DNA of 64,000 nucleotides from Celeribacter ethanolicus (GTDB lineage Bacteria; Pseudomonadota; Alphaproteobacteria; Rhodobacterales; Rhodobacteraceae): assembly GCF_001550095.1 (NCBI RefSeq), contig NZ_LRUC01000018.1, positions 62,001 to 126,000 on the forward strand, written 5' to 3'. The translations under genes were made by a program, and so were the position numbers. This document shows positions 56,397 through 64,000 of the stretch, piece after piece. How positions within the stretch are numbered: the first letter of the stretch is position 1; each line of letters starts with the position of its first letter. The notes under the pieces are model-generated. The model saw nothing but the letters and a program-made list of their open reading frames with translations, ran no database searches and was not told where the DNA came from.

Positions 56397-56909
56397 ATGA
56401 AGACTCCCCTTTTCCCCGCAATGCTTCTGGCTGGGCTCGCCACCACTCCGATTGCAGCCCAAACCCCGGCAACATTCGACGAAACCTATTCGGCTTTCGT
56501 CGATACGCTGCGCACCCGTTGCACCGGGTTTGAGAACGGTGCATTCGACGCCCCGGCGGAGGCCGTCAGCCGCACCACCGATTTCAACGGCGACGGCATC
56601 ACCGATCCGATTGTCGAGGAATGGCGGTTTTCCTGCTCCAGTTCCGCCACGATATTCAGCGGCGGAACGGGCGGGAGCTATGTCCACCTCTTCGTCTCTC
56701 AGCCCGATGGCGGCTATAGCCGGTTCGAATTTCTGGCCTATGCCGCGATGATCGTCACCCCGCAGGGCCGCCCGGACCGGCCGGTCCTTCTGTTGCCGGA
56801 ACATGGCACAAATTGTGACGTGACCGCCGAGTCCTGCTATGCCGCCTATGTCTGGTCGGAAACCGGCCGTTTCGTTTCGACCGGCGGTGTGGTCGAGGCC
56901 TCGCAATAA
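56397..56909 (+). CDS. Exported protein with Asp-rich calcium-like loop, unknown
   Basis: A 170-residue exported protein. The signal peptide is MKTPLFPAMLLAGLATTPIAA. The mature part has the loop DFNGDGITDPIVEEW, a DxNGDGxxD element like FG-GAP or dockerin calcium loops. It has Cys residues in RTRCTGF, FSCSSS, TNCDVT and ESCYAAY, probably two disulfides. AAAGGAAAATTTC precedes the start. The function is unknown; it may bind calcium in the periplasm. Confidence 0.7.
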   Translation: MKTPLFPAMLLAGLATTPIAAQTPATFDETYSAFVDTLRTRCTGFENGAFDAPAEAVSRTTDFNGDGITDPIVEEWRFSCSSSATIFSGGTGGSYVHLFVSQPDGGYSRFEFLAYAAMIVTPQGRPDRPVLLLPEHGTNCDVTAESCYAAYVWSETGRFVSTGGVVEASQ

Positions 56910-56958
56910 CCTCACCGGCTTTACGCGTTTCCGGCAGGGTGAGCGTTTCCGCGCGCCC

Positions 56959-57765
56959 TCACCGGAACGCGGAAGGCGGTGCGCCCAAGTCCCGCTTGAA
57001 CGCCGCGATAAAGGCTGAGGGACTGGAATAGCCCAGACGTGCGGCCAGATCCGTACTGCTTTCGCCCTGCTCCAACCGTTCCAAAGCGAATAAAATCCGC
57101 CGCCGGGCGCGCCAGTCGCGAAAACTCTTGCCGGTTTCCGTCACGAACAATCGCGCGAGCGTGCGCTCCGAGGTGCCGACCTCATGGGCGATCTCGGCAA
57201 GGCCGCGGCGCTCTTCCGGATGCTCCAGAAAGATCGACATGGCGGCCACCAGGCGCGGGTCGCGCCCGCCCGGCAGATGCATCGCGGCCGGTTTCAGGCG
57301 CCCGATCTCGTCCAAAGCCACCCAGGCCAGCCGACGGGTTTCCGCTTGCGTCAGCCCCCCCTCCATTCTCTGCTCCACCATCCGCTCGACCACCCCGCGC
57401 AGCAGAGGAGAGGTCCGCAACACCGTCATCTCCTGCGGCAAACCTGCCCGGCTCACATAGGCCGGCGCGACATAGAGATGATGGGTCAGGACGGCAGATT
57501 GCGTGCTGAGTTGATGCTCCACATCGGACGGAATCCAGATCGCGTGTTTGTGCGGGATGATCCAGACATCTTTGCCCGCCTGCAACCGCATCACCCCATT
57601 GTAACACATGGCCAGTTGCGCCCTCGGATGGCTGTGCGGTTCGACCGTGTAGCCGCCGGTGAATTGTTCGCGGCGGGCAATCACCGGGCGGCCCGGGGTC
57701 AGGTCGAAACCGATCCCCGTGGGTGGCGCATCGGCATTTGGCAGATATTCGACATGATTTGGCAT
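56959..57765 (-). CDS. AraC-family transcriptional regulator
   Basis: A 268-residue regulator. An N-terminal cupin ligand domain (~20-110: EPHSHPRAQLAMCYNGV and WIPSDVEHQL) precedes a C-terminal double helix-turn-helix (~170-268). The second helix pair shows AARLGYSSPSAFIAAFKRDLG, the AraC signature. It is divergent from the DASS transporter gene, with 103 bp between starts, so it probably controls the transporter in response to a carboxylate. Three CGACAT-type sites in the interval may be its operators. Confidence 0.93.
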   Translation of the reverse strand: MPNHVEYLPNADAPPTGIGFDLTPGRPVIARREQFTGGYTVEPHSHPRAQLAMCYNGVMRLQAGKDVWIIPHKHAIWIPSDVEHQLSTQSAVLTHHLYVAPAYVSRAGLPQEMTVLRTSPLLRGVVERMVEQRMEGGLTQAETRRLAWVALDEIGRLKPAAMHLPGGRDPRLVAAMSIFLEHPEERRGLAEIAHEVGTSERTLARLFVTETGKSFRDWRARRRILFALERLEQGESSTDLAARLGYSSPSAFIAAFKRDLGAPPSAFR

Positions 57766-57792
57766 AATGTCGCTCTACCGTATTTCCGACAT
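57750..57792. promoter_or_regulatory. Three CGACAT/ATGTCG sites in the AraC-transporter interval
   Basis: CGACAT lies at 57750, its complement ATGTCG at 57767, and CGACAT again at 57787, spaced 17 and 20 bp. The first overlaps the start of the regulator gene. The arrangement suits AraC-dimer binding and looping between divergent promoters. Confidence 0.4.
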
Positions 57793-57868
57793 TTTTTCTA
57801 CATCTTTCGCAAAAGGTGCAGCCCCCAAAGCCAGCGCCTGTTTTCGCATTCACATCGCAGGACAGCCC

Positions 57869-59245
57869 ATGACCTATTTCCGAGAAGCCGTCATCACGGC
57901 CATCACCCTGATCGCGCTTGCGATCGCCATCACGGTTCCCGGCATATTCGCCGCCAACCAGGCACTGATCTTCGCCATCGTCCTCGTGACACTGGGACTT
58001 TGGGCCACCGGGCTCGTGCCCGGCTATCTGGCCTCGTTGTTCTTCTTCACGGCGCTTCTGCTACCGGGGCTGGCCGCACCCGACGTGGTGTTCTCGGGCT
58101 TCACCTCCACCGCGATGTGGCTGATCATCGCGGGGTTTGTCATCGGGGCGGCGATCACGCATTCCGGGCTTGGCGCGAAGATCGGCGAAGTGGCCCGACC
58201 GCATTTGTCGAAAAACTATCCGATGCTGATCGGCGGGCTGATGGTGATCGGCATGGCCTTGGGCTTTGTCATGCCCTCGTCGCTGGGTCGTTCCGCCGTT
58301 CTGGTGCCCGTCGGCATGGCGCTGTCCGATATGCTGGGGCTTGAGAAGGGCTCTAAGGGGCGCATTGGTGTGGCGGTGATCATCGCCTTCGGCACCAATA
58401 TGCCGAGCTTTGCGATCCTGCCGTCGAACATTCCGAACATCGTGCTCTCGGGCATGGCGGACAAGATCTTTGGCATGGAGTTCTCCTATGCCGATTATCT
58501 GCTGCTGCATTATCCGGTTCTGGGCGTGTTGAAATCCATCGCTCTGGTGCTTCTGACGCTCTATTTCTTCCCGGCCAAGGTCGAGCCGACACCCATCGAA
58601 GTCACCAAGGACACACCCGCCTCCTCGCGCAAGCAAATGATCCTGATGGTGATCCTGCTCGCCACCATCGGCTTCTGGGCCACCGACCAGTTGCACCATA
58701 TCAACGCCGCCTGGATCGGCCTCGCGGCCACGCTGGTGCTGCTGGTGCCGCGTCTGGGCCTTGTGCCGCCGCCGGTGTTCAAGGGCGCGGTCGATTTCGG
58801 CATGCTGATGTTCGTCTCGGGCGCCCTGGCACTTGGCGCCGTGGTCAACAGCTCAGGTCTCGGCGCCATCATCGCCCATCAGGTCGTGGGGGTGCTTCCC
58901 TTGGCAGAGGGCCGCGACTTCCTCAACTTCTACTCGCTTTCGACACTCGGCGCGCTGACATCCGTGTTTACCACCATGCCGGGCGTGCCCGCCGTGCTGA
59001 CGCCTCTGGCCGAAGAACTGTCACAGGCCACCGGATTTTCGCTTGAGAGTGTGCTGATGACCCAGGTCATCGGATTTTCGACGGTGATTTTCCCCTATCA
59101 GGTCGGGCCGCTCATCGTCGCCATGGGGCTTGCGGGCGAAAGCACCCGCCACCTGATGAAGATGACCCTTTCGATGGCGGCGCTGACCTTCCTGATCTTC
59201 ATCCCGCTCGATTACCTGTGGTGGGTGGCTCTGGGCTGGATTTAA
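57869..59245 (+). CDS. DASS/SLC13-family dicarboxylate:sodium symporter
   Basis: A 458-residue, about twelve-helix anion symporter of the DASS (SLC13/CitM-like) type. It has the repeated SNT/SxT-type hairpins: FVMPSSLGRSAVLVPVGMAL and FTTMPGVPAVLTPLAEEL. AFGTNMPSFAILPSNIPNIV is the first anion-binding region. Likely substrates are C4-dicarboxylates, tartrate or sulfate; the sequence does not decide. ATG 57869 has AGGA before it. It is divergent from the AraC gene and is the last gene of the inserted block, ending 15 bp before the murD stop. Confidence 0.85.
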   Translation: MTYFREAVITAITLIALAIAITVPGIFAANQALIFAIVLVTLGLWATGLVPGYLASLFFFTALLLPGLAAPDVVFSGFTSTAMWLIIAGFVIGAAITHSGLGAKIGEVARPHLSKNYPMLIGGLMVIGMALGFVMPSSLGRSAVLVPVGMALSDMLGLEKGSKGRIGVAVIIAFGTNMPSFAILPSNIPNIVLSGMADKIFGMEFSYADYLLLHYPVLGVLKSIALVLLTLYFFPAKVEPTPIEVTKDTPASSRKQMILMVILLATIGFWATDQLHHINAAWIGLAATLVLLVPRLGLVPPPVFKGAVDFGMLMFVSGALALGAVVNSSGLGAIIAHQVVGVLPLAEGRDFLNFYSLSTLGALTSVFTTMPGVPAVLTPLAEELSQATGFSLESVLMTQVIGFSTVIFPYQVGPLIVAMGLAGESTRHLMKMTLSMAALTFLIFIPLDYLWWVALGWI

Positions 59246-59260
59246 CGCCAGCCCAGTCAC

Positions 59261-60655
59261 TCAGAGCTTTTCGACCTCGGCGGCGAAGGCATCGCCGCGT
59301 TTCTCGAAATTCGGGAACTGGTCGAACGAGGCGGCGGCGGGGGCGAGCAAAACGGTCTCGCCCTCTTCCGCCTCGCTTGCGGCCTTGGCGACGGCCACCT
59401 CCATGGTTTCGCAAATCTCATAGGGCGTCTCACCGATCTGAAGCGCGAAATCACGCGCTGAAAAGCCGATGAGATAGGCTTTCGACACCGAACCTAAGAA
59501 GGGCTGCAACGCTTCGATCCCGCCCTCCTTGCCAAGCCCGCCCGCGATCCAGCGGATGCGTGGGAAGGCCTGAAGCGCCTTGGCGGCAGCATCGACATTG
59601 GTGGCTTTCGAGTCGTTCACATAACGCACACCATTCAACTCACGCACAAGCTGCGAGCGATGCGGCAGGCCTTTAAAACTGCGCAACGCCGCCTCGATGC
59701 CCTTGGGCGCGAGGTTCAGCGCCCGCGCGGCGGCATAGGCGGCACAGGCGTTCTGATGGTTGTGCGCGCCGGGCAGCCCATCCATATCGCGCAGGTCAAT
59801 CGACGCGGTCTGCTTGCCCTTGCGATATTCCGACAGGAACCCTTTGCGGGCAAAGACGTTCCAGCCCGGCCCGCCAAGCTTCTGCCCCGAAGAGATCCGA
59901 ATGAGCCGCAAATCCTCCGGGTCCTCCACCATCTGGTTCGCCAGATAGCGGCCTTCCTTTTCATCGACGCCGATCACGGCGCGGTCCGGCCCGCCCTCCG
60001 CGAACAGCCGTCGCTTGGCCGCAAAATAGCCGCCCATGCCGCCGTGACGGTCGAGATGATCGGGCGAGAGATTGGTGAACACGGCCACATCGGGCGTCAA
60101 CGCGCGGGCGAGATCGGTCTGGTAGCTCGACAACTCCAACACGATCACCTCGCCATCGGCAGGCTCGTCAATGTCGAGAACCCCACGCCCGATATTGCCC
60201 GCAAGCTGGCACGGCGTGCCGTTCGCTTCGAAGATGTGGTGAATGAGTGCCGAGGTGGTGGATTTGCCATTCGATCCGGTCACCGCGATGACACGCGGCG
60301 GCGTGTCGTGCTCCATCCAGTCGCCCTGCCCCAGCGAGCGGAAAAACAGCCCGATGTCATTGTCGACCGGCACGCCCGCGTCCCAGGCGAGCGCGATTAC
60401 CTTGTTCGGCTCAGGGTAGAGATGCGGAATGCCCGGCGAGACGACAAGACAGGACACGCCATCAAACGCACCCGTTTTGTGCAGGTCATGAATGACGAAG
60501 CCCTCGGCCTCCGCCCGCTCCCGCGCCTCGACGGAATCGTCCCAGCACAAAGCCTCGGCCCCACCCGCCTCAAGCGCCTTCGCCGTCGCCAGACCGGACC
60601 GCCCAAGGCCCAGAACGGCCACTTTCTTACCTTCGTATCCAAGCACAGGGATCAT
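59261..60655 (-). CDS. murD: UDP-N-acetylmuramoylalanine--D-glutamate ligase MurD
   Basis: MurD adds D-Glu to UDP-MurNAc-L-Ala. The 464-residue Mur ligase shows the N-terminal nucleotide fold [17 protein letters not shown], the ATP loop [27 protein letters not shown] and the C-terminal [14 protein letters not shown]. Its ribosome site AGGAG lies ten bases before ATG 60655, inside the repeated CAGCAAAGG tail of the terminator that follows mraY. It therefore starts a new transcript or depends on readthrough. Confidence 0.96.
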   Translation of the reverse strand: MIPVLGYEGKKVAVLGLGRSGLATAKALEAGGAEALCWDDSVEARERAEAEGFVIHDLHKTGAFDGVSCLVVSPGIPHLYPEPNKVIALAWDAGVPVDNDIGLFFRSLGQGDWMEHDTPPRVIAVTGSNGKSTTSALIHHIFEANGTPCQLAGNIGRGVLDIDEPADGEVIVLELSSYQTDLARALTPDVAVFTNLSPDHLDRHGGMGGYFAAKRRLFAEGGPDRAVIGVDEKEGRYLANQMVEDPEDLRLIRISSGQKLGGPGWNVFARKGFLSEYRKGKQTASIDLRDMDGLPGAHNHQNACAAYAAARALNLAPKGIEAALRSFKGLPHRSQLVRELNGVRYVNDSKATNVDAAAKALQAFPRIRWIAGGLGKEGGIEALQPFLGSVSKAYLIGFSARDFALQIGETPYEICETMEVAVAKAASEAEEGETVLLAPAAASFDQFPNFEKRGDAFAAEVEKL

Positions 60656-60673
60656 CGCGCGCTCACTCCTTTG

Positions 60674-60710
60674 CTGTCCAAATACTCAAAAAAGGGGGCC
60701 GCGGCCCCCT
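60674..60710 (-). terminator. Terminator between mraY and murD with GAGTATTTGG tail
   Basis: On the minus strand the perfect stem AGGGGGCCGCGGCCCCCT is followed by TTTTTTGAGTATTTGGACAGCAAAGG. It is a strong intrinsic stop placed inside the peptidoglycan gene cluster. Confidence 0.85.
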
Positions 60711-60716
60711 CTCGTC

Positions 60717-61799
60717 TTACCGCAGTTTCAGAGTCGCCAGACCGATCAGCGCCAGCACCAGAGAAATGATCCAGAACCGGATCACGATGGTCGGCTCCGA
60801 CCAGCCCTTTTTCTCATAATGGTGATGGATCGGCGCCATCAGGAACACGCGCTTGCCGGTGCGTTTGAAATAGGCCACCTGAATGATCACCGACAGGGCC
60901 TCCACAACAAACAGCCCGCCAACGATGGCCAGAACGATCTCGTGTTTGGTGGCGACCGCAATCGCGCCAAGCGCACCGCCCAAAGCCAGCGACCCGGTGT
61001 CGCCCATGAACACAGCGGCAGGCGGCGCGTTGAACCACAGAAAGCCAAGCCCGCCCCCGATCAAGGCTGCGGTGAACACGAGGATTTCACCCGTGCCCGG
61101 CACGTAATGCAGGCCGAGATAGTCGGTAAAGTCGACGCGGCCCACGACATAGGCAATCGCGCCCAGCGTCCCCGCCGCGATCATCACTGGCATGATGGCA
61201 AGCCCGTCGAGACCGTCGGTGAGGTTCACCGCATTCGCCGCACCGACGATGACGATCATCGCGAAGGGGATGAAGAACCACCACAGATTGATCAGCAGAT
61301 CCTTGAACACCGGCAGCGCCAGCTGGAACTGCAACTCGGCGGGATGCACCATGGTCGACCAGACCGAGGCGATGAAGGCAATGAGGAAGCCAAGCGCCAG
61401 CCGCACCTTGCCCGAGACGCCCTTGGTGTTGGATTTCGACACTTTGGCATAGTCGTCGGCAAAGCCGATCAAGCCGTAACCAAAGGTCACGAACATCACG
61501 ATCCAGACATAGGGATTGTCAAGCCGTGCCCACAAAAGCGTCGAGATCAGAAGTGCCGTCAGGATCAGCAAACCGCCCATGGTGGGCGTTCCGGCCTTGG
61601 CGAAATGGGTTTCGGGACCGTCATCGCGGATCGGTTGGCCCCGGCCCTGACGGCGGCGCAGCAGGTCGATCAGAGGACGCCCGAAGACCATTGCGAAGAT
61701 CAGCGCCGTAAAGAACGCCCCGCCCGAGCGCATGGTGATATAGCGAAACAGGTTGAACAGGTCGCCCCCGTCCGACAGGCTGGAAATCCAATACAGCAT
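60717..61799 (-). CDS. mraY: Phospho-N-acetylmuramoyl-pentapeptide transferase MraY
   Basis: MraY transfers phospho-MurNAc-pentapeptide to undecaprenyl phosphate, making lipid I. The 360-residue, ten-helix protein has the catalytic Asp pairs in [13 protein letters not shown] and [25 protein letters not shown], and the [12 protein letters not shown] motif. It starts nine bases after the murF stop. Downstream is a strong terminator, so the murE-murF-mraY unit ends here. Confidence 0.97.
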   Translation of the reverse strand: MLYWISSLSDGGDLFNLFRYITMRSGGAFFTALIFAMVFGRPLIDLLRRRQGRGQPIRDDGPETHFAKAGTPTMGGLLILTALLISTLLWARLDNPYVWIVMFVTFGYGLIGFADDYAKVSKSNTKGVSGKVRLALGFLIAFIASVWSTMVHPAELQFQLALPVFKDLLINLWWFFIPFAMIVIVGAANAVNLTDGLDGLAIMPVMIAAGTLGAIAYVVGRVDFTDYLGLHYVPGTGEILVFTAALIGGGLGFLWFNAPPAAVFMGDTGSLALGGALGAIAVATKHEIVLAIVGGLFVVEALSVIIQVAYFKRTGKRVFLMAPIHHHYEKKGWSEPTIVIRFWIISLVLALIGLATLKLR

Positions 61800-61808
61800 A
61801 CGCTCAAC

Positions 61809-63212
61809 TCACCTTTCGTCTGTTTGCTGCGGCACTTGTCCCAATTCGCGCAGCGCGTCAACCAGAAGGCTGACCTTGGAGCCTTTCGAGCCTTTCACAA
61901 GCACGACATCGCCGGGGCCGACGAGGGTCTGGAGCGCCGGAACGGCGTCTTTCGCGGTCTCGAACCAGACGCCGCGCCGCTCGGCGGGCAAGGCATCGTA
62001 AAGCGCCCGCATCAAAGGCCCAACGCAATGCACCGCATCGACAGCGGCGAACCACGGCAGCGCCGCGAGGCCTTCGTGAATCGCCCGCTCCTTTACGCCG
62101 AGTTCCAGCATATCGCCCAGAATGGCGATCCGGCGACCGGTGTCATGCGGCTCGGCCTTGGCCAGAACTTCGAGTGCTGCGGCCATGGAGGTCGGGTTGG
62201 CGTTGAACGCATCGTCGATCAAATCGACCGGCGCGCCGACGGCAAGCTGAACCTGCTCGCGCGCACCGCGGCCCTCGGGCGGAGCCCAGAGCACCAGATC
62301 GGCGGCAGCTTTTTCCAGATCGAGCCCCAACGCATAGGCCACCGCGAGGCAGCCCACGGCATTGGCGGCGAAATGCCGCCCGGCAGTGGAGAGGCGAAAC
62401 TCCAGATGTGTCGTGTCGATCACGGCGGAGCCTTGGGTTGCGCCATCGGACAGCTCAACAGAGGTGAGCTGCGCCGCACAGGCCTCGTCCTCGCCAAAGC
62501 GGATCGTGTCGCCATCCCAAGCGGCGGCAAGGATGTCGGAGACCTCCAGATCGCCGTTGAACACGGCCACGCCACCCGGCACAAGCCCTTTGAAAATATC
62601 GGATTTTTCCCGCGCGATACCTTCAAGACTTTCAAACGCCGCCATATGAGCGGGGGCGACCGTGGTGATCATCGCCACATCGGGACGGGCAAGTTTCGCC
62701 AGAGGCGCGATCTCGCCGGGGTGGTTCATGCCGATCTCGATCACAGCAAAGTCCGTGTCGGCTGGCATGCGGGCGAGCGTCAGTGGCACGCCCCAATGGT
62801 TGTTATAGCTGGCCTCGGCGGCGTGGGTTTTGCCCTGCCCGGAGAGGATCGCGCGGAGCATTTCCTTGGTCGAAGTCTTGCCGACGGAGCCTGTGACCCC
62901 GATCACCTTGCCGGTCATGCGCGCGCGCGCAGCAGCACCCAAGCGCTCCAAAGCGGGCAGCACCTCGTCCACGATCAACAGCGGCGCGTCTGCCGTGACA
63001 CCTTCGGGAATGCGCGACACCAGAGCGGCGGCGGCACCTTTGTCCAGAGCTTGTGCAACAAACTCATGGCCGTCTCGCACATCTTTGAGGGCGACAAACA
63101 AATCGCCCGGCTGGATCGTCCGCGTGTCGATGGAGACACCCGAGATATCAAACGCTTGTGTCGCCCGCCCGCCGGTGGCCTTGGCCGCTTCTTCCGAGGT
63201 CCAGAGCGCCAT
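61809..63212 (-). CDS. murF: UDP-MurNAc-tripeptide--D-Ala-D-Ala ligase MurF
   Basis: MurF adds D-Ala-D-Ala to complete the UDP-MurNAc-pentapeptide. The 467-residue Mur ligase begins MALWTSEEAAKATGG. It carries the ATP loop VTGSVGKTSTKEM, IEIGMNHPGEIAPL and DAFNANPTSMAAALE (C-terminal ATP/Mg region). The ATG shares its A with the murE stop (TGATG), giving tight coupling. A GTG just upstream at 63215 is a less likely start. Confidence 0.97.
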   Translation of the reverse strand: MALWTSEEAAKATGGRATQAFDISGVSIDTRTIQPGDLFVALKDVRDGHEFVAQALDKGAAAALVSRIPEGVTADAPLLIVDEVLPALERLGAAARARMTGKVIGVTGSVGKTSTKEMLRAILSGQGKTHAAEASYNNHWGVPLTLARMPADTDFAVIEIGMNHPGEIAPLAKLARPDVAMITTVAPAHMAAFESLEGIAREKSDIFKGLVPGGVAVFNGDLEVSDILAAAWDGDTIRFGEDEACAAQLTSVELSDGATQGSAVIDTTHLEFRLSTAGRHFAANAVGCLAVAYALGLDLEKAAADLVLWAPPEGRGAREQVQLAVGAPVDLIDDAFNANPTSMAAALEVLAKAEPHDTGRRIAILGDMLELGVKERAIHEGLAALPWFAAVDAVHCVGPLMRALYDALPAERRGVWFETAKDAVPALQTLVGPGDVVLVKGSKGSKVSLLVDALRELGQVPQQTDER

Positions 63213-64000
63213 CACAGCGCCCCGTCCAGCGCCGAGACCGCCAGAGAGGCCTGTTCCACATCGTCAAACGGGTAGACCGTATCGCCCACGGTCTGGCCGC
63301 TCTCATGCCCCTTGCCGCAGATCAGCAGAGCATCGCCGGGTTGCAGCGCATCGACGCCTCTGAGGATGGCTTCGGCGCGGTCCCCGACCTCCATCGCCTC
63401 GGGCGCACCAGCCAGAACCTCCGCCCGGATCGAGGCCGGGTCTTCGGAGCGCGGGTTGTCATCGGTCACGATCACCAGATCGGCGTTTTCCGCAGCGGCC
63501 TTGCCCATCAGCGGGCGTTTCGTCTTGTCGCGATCCCCGCCCGCGCCGACAATGGCAATGATGCGGCCCATGACATGGGGCCGGAGCGCCGTGATCGCGG
63601 TCGAAACCGCGTCGGGCGTATGGGCGTAATCGACAAACACCGCCGCGCCATTGTCGCGCGTCGCGGCATGTTGCATCCGGCCCCGCACGCCCACCAGCTC
63701 GGGCAGGCAGGAGAACACCTCTTCCGGATCCGCCCCGGAGGCCATGACGAGCCCGGCAGCGGCCATGACGTTTTCAGCCTGAAACCCGCCGATGAGATCG
63801 AGGCGGATCTGATAGATATTGCCAACGAAATCGACGCGCAGGTCCTGCCCGGTGGCATCAAACCGCTGGCCGACGATGCGCAGATCGGCGGCATCCGAGC
63901 GCCCGACGCGCATCACGTCGATGCCGCGCTCGGCGCAAAGCCCCTCGACCTCCATGCCTCTGGCATCGTCGATATTCACGATCGCCACGCCGTCTTCCGG
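63212..64000 (-). CDS. murE: UDP-MurNAc-tripeptide synthetase MurE, N-terminus outside window
   Basis: The C-terminal ~262 residues of MurE, which adds the third stem residue. The visible motif DNPRSEDPASI is the meso-diaminopimelate-binding DNPR signature, so the peptidoglycan is of the mDAP type. FVDYAHTPDAVSTAI and IVGAGGDRDKTKRPLMG are the usual MurE blocks, and LICGKGHE is near the end. The frame runs off the right window edge, so the start and the ATP loop are not seen. The stop overlaps the murF start by one base. Confidence 0.96.
   Translation of the reverse strand, partial: PEDGVAIVNIDDARGMEVEGLCAERGIDVMRVGRSDAADLRIVGQRFDATGQDLRVDFVGNIYQIRLDLIGGFQAENVMAAAGLVMASGADPEEVFSCLPELVGVRGRMQHAATRDNGAAVFVDYAHTPDAVSTAITALRPHVMGRIIAIVGAGGDRDKTKRPLMGKAAAENADLVIVTDDNPRSEDPASIRAEVLAGAPEAMEVGDRAEAILRGVDALQPGDALLICGKGHESGQTVGDTVYPFDDVEQASLAVSALDGAL

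Noticed and set aside
60492-63275. A 927-codon open frame on the plus strand opposite murD, mraY and murF
   Set aside because: It is a shadow of high-GC genes; its translation is His/Arg/Gln-rich, without domains, and the minus-strand frames carry complete Mur/MraY motifs.

Overview
The window reads as a chromosomal segment of an alphaproteobacterium of the family Rhodobacteraceae (Roseobacter-like). It is GC-rich. It carries a Paracoccus-type cytochrome c-550 gene next to aa3 oxidase subunit I, an aerobic cobaltochelatase pair (cobS/cobT), Rhodobacterales families such as DUF2244 and DUF2484, and an alphaproteobacterial dcw (division and cell wall) cluster with FtsZ ending in [11 protein letters not shown]. 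The genus cannot be fixed by eye. I saw no rRNA, tRNA, complete insertion sequence, CRISPR array or prophage.

Layout. 0-8.4 kb: a truncated peptidoglycan-binding-like protein, lipB, a helical-repeat gene broken by a frameshift, cycA, an acidic unknown ORF, ctaD, a small hypothetical gene, a heavily frameshifted remnant and a DUF2244 membrane protein. 8.5-17.6 kb: a YqeY-type protein divergent from carA, a large MshEN-like/GT2 glycosyltransferase behind a CtrA-type box and four 16-bp repeats, a GntR/FCD regulator, a HAD pyrimidine 5'-nucleotidase, a small membrane protein, a UbiH/COQ6-type monooxygenase and a class V aminotransferase. 17.9-25.7 kb: two tandem Hint-domain proteins, a lytic-transglycosylase-like protein, gatB, a thioesterase, two DUF4177-like proteins, BolA, a J-domain protein and a membrane protein. 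25.7-33.9 kb: DUF808, cobS, two paralogous small exported proteins (the first broken at a seven-G run), an FMN reductase, cobT, an aminopeptidase P and DUF427. 34-41 kb: a fasciclin protein, a ClC channel, an FAD-linked D-lactate-type dehydrogenase, recN and bamD.

41.3-64 kb is the dcw/envelope cluster, mostly on the minus strand. In transcription order it runs murE (cut by the window edge), murF, mraY, [terminator], murD, [inserted block], ftsW, murG, murC, small membrane gene, APC transporter, DUF2484, DUF2484, murB, ddl, ftsQ, ftsA, ftsZ, lpxC. Many of these genes overlap or abut. The cluster is interrupted between murD and ftsW by about 4.5 kb holding an L-lactate dehydrogenase, two small exported proteins, an AraC regulator and a DASS-type carboxylate transporter. 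Most of this block lies on the opposite strand.

The genes form a few coherent functions: respiration (cycA-ctaD), cobalamin cobalt insertion (cobS/cobT), peptidoglycan precursor synthesis and septation, lipid A commitment (lpxC) and outer-membrane assembly (bamD). Non-coding signals worth noting are an FNR-like box before cycA, a CtrA box and tandem repeats before the glycosyltransferase, and a recurring terminator tail (hairpin-TTTTGAGTATTTGG...) seen at three loci. Three genes are disrupted by frameshifts. These are either real decay or sequencing error, and the raw reads would decide.
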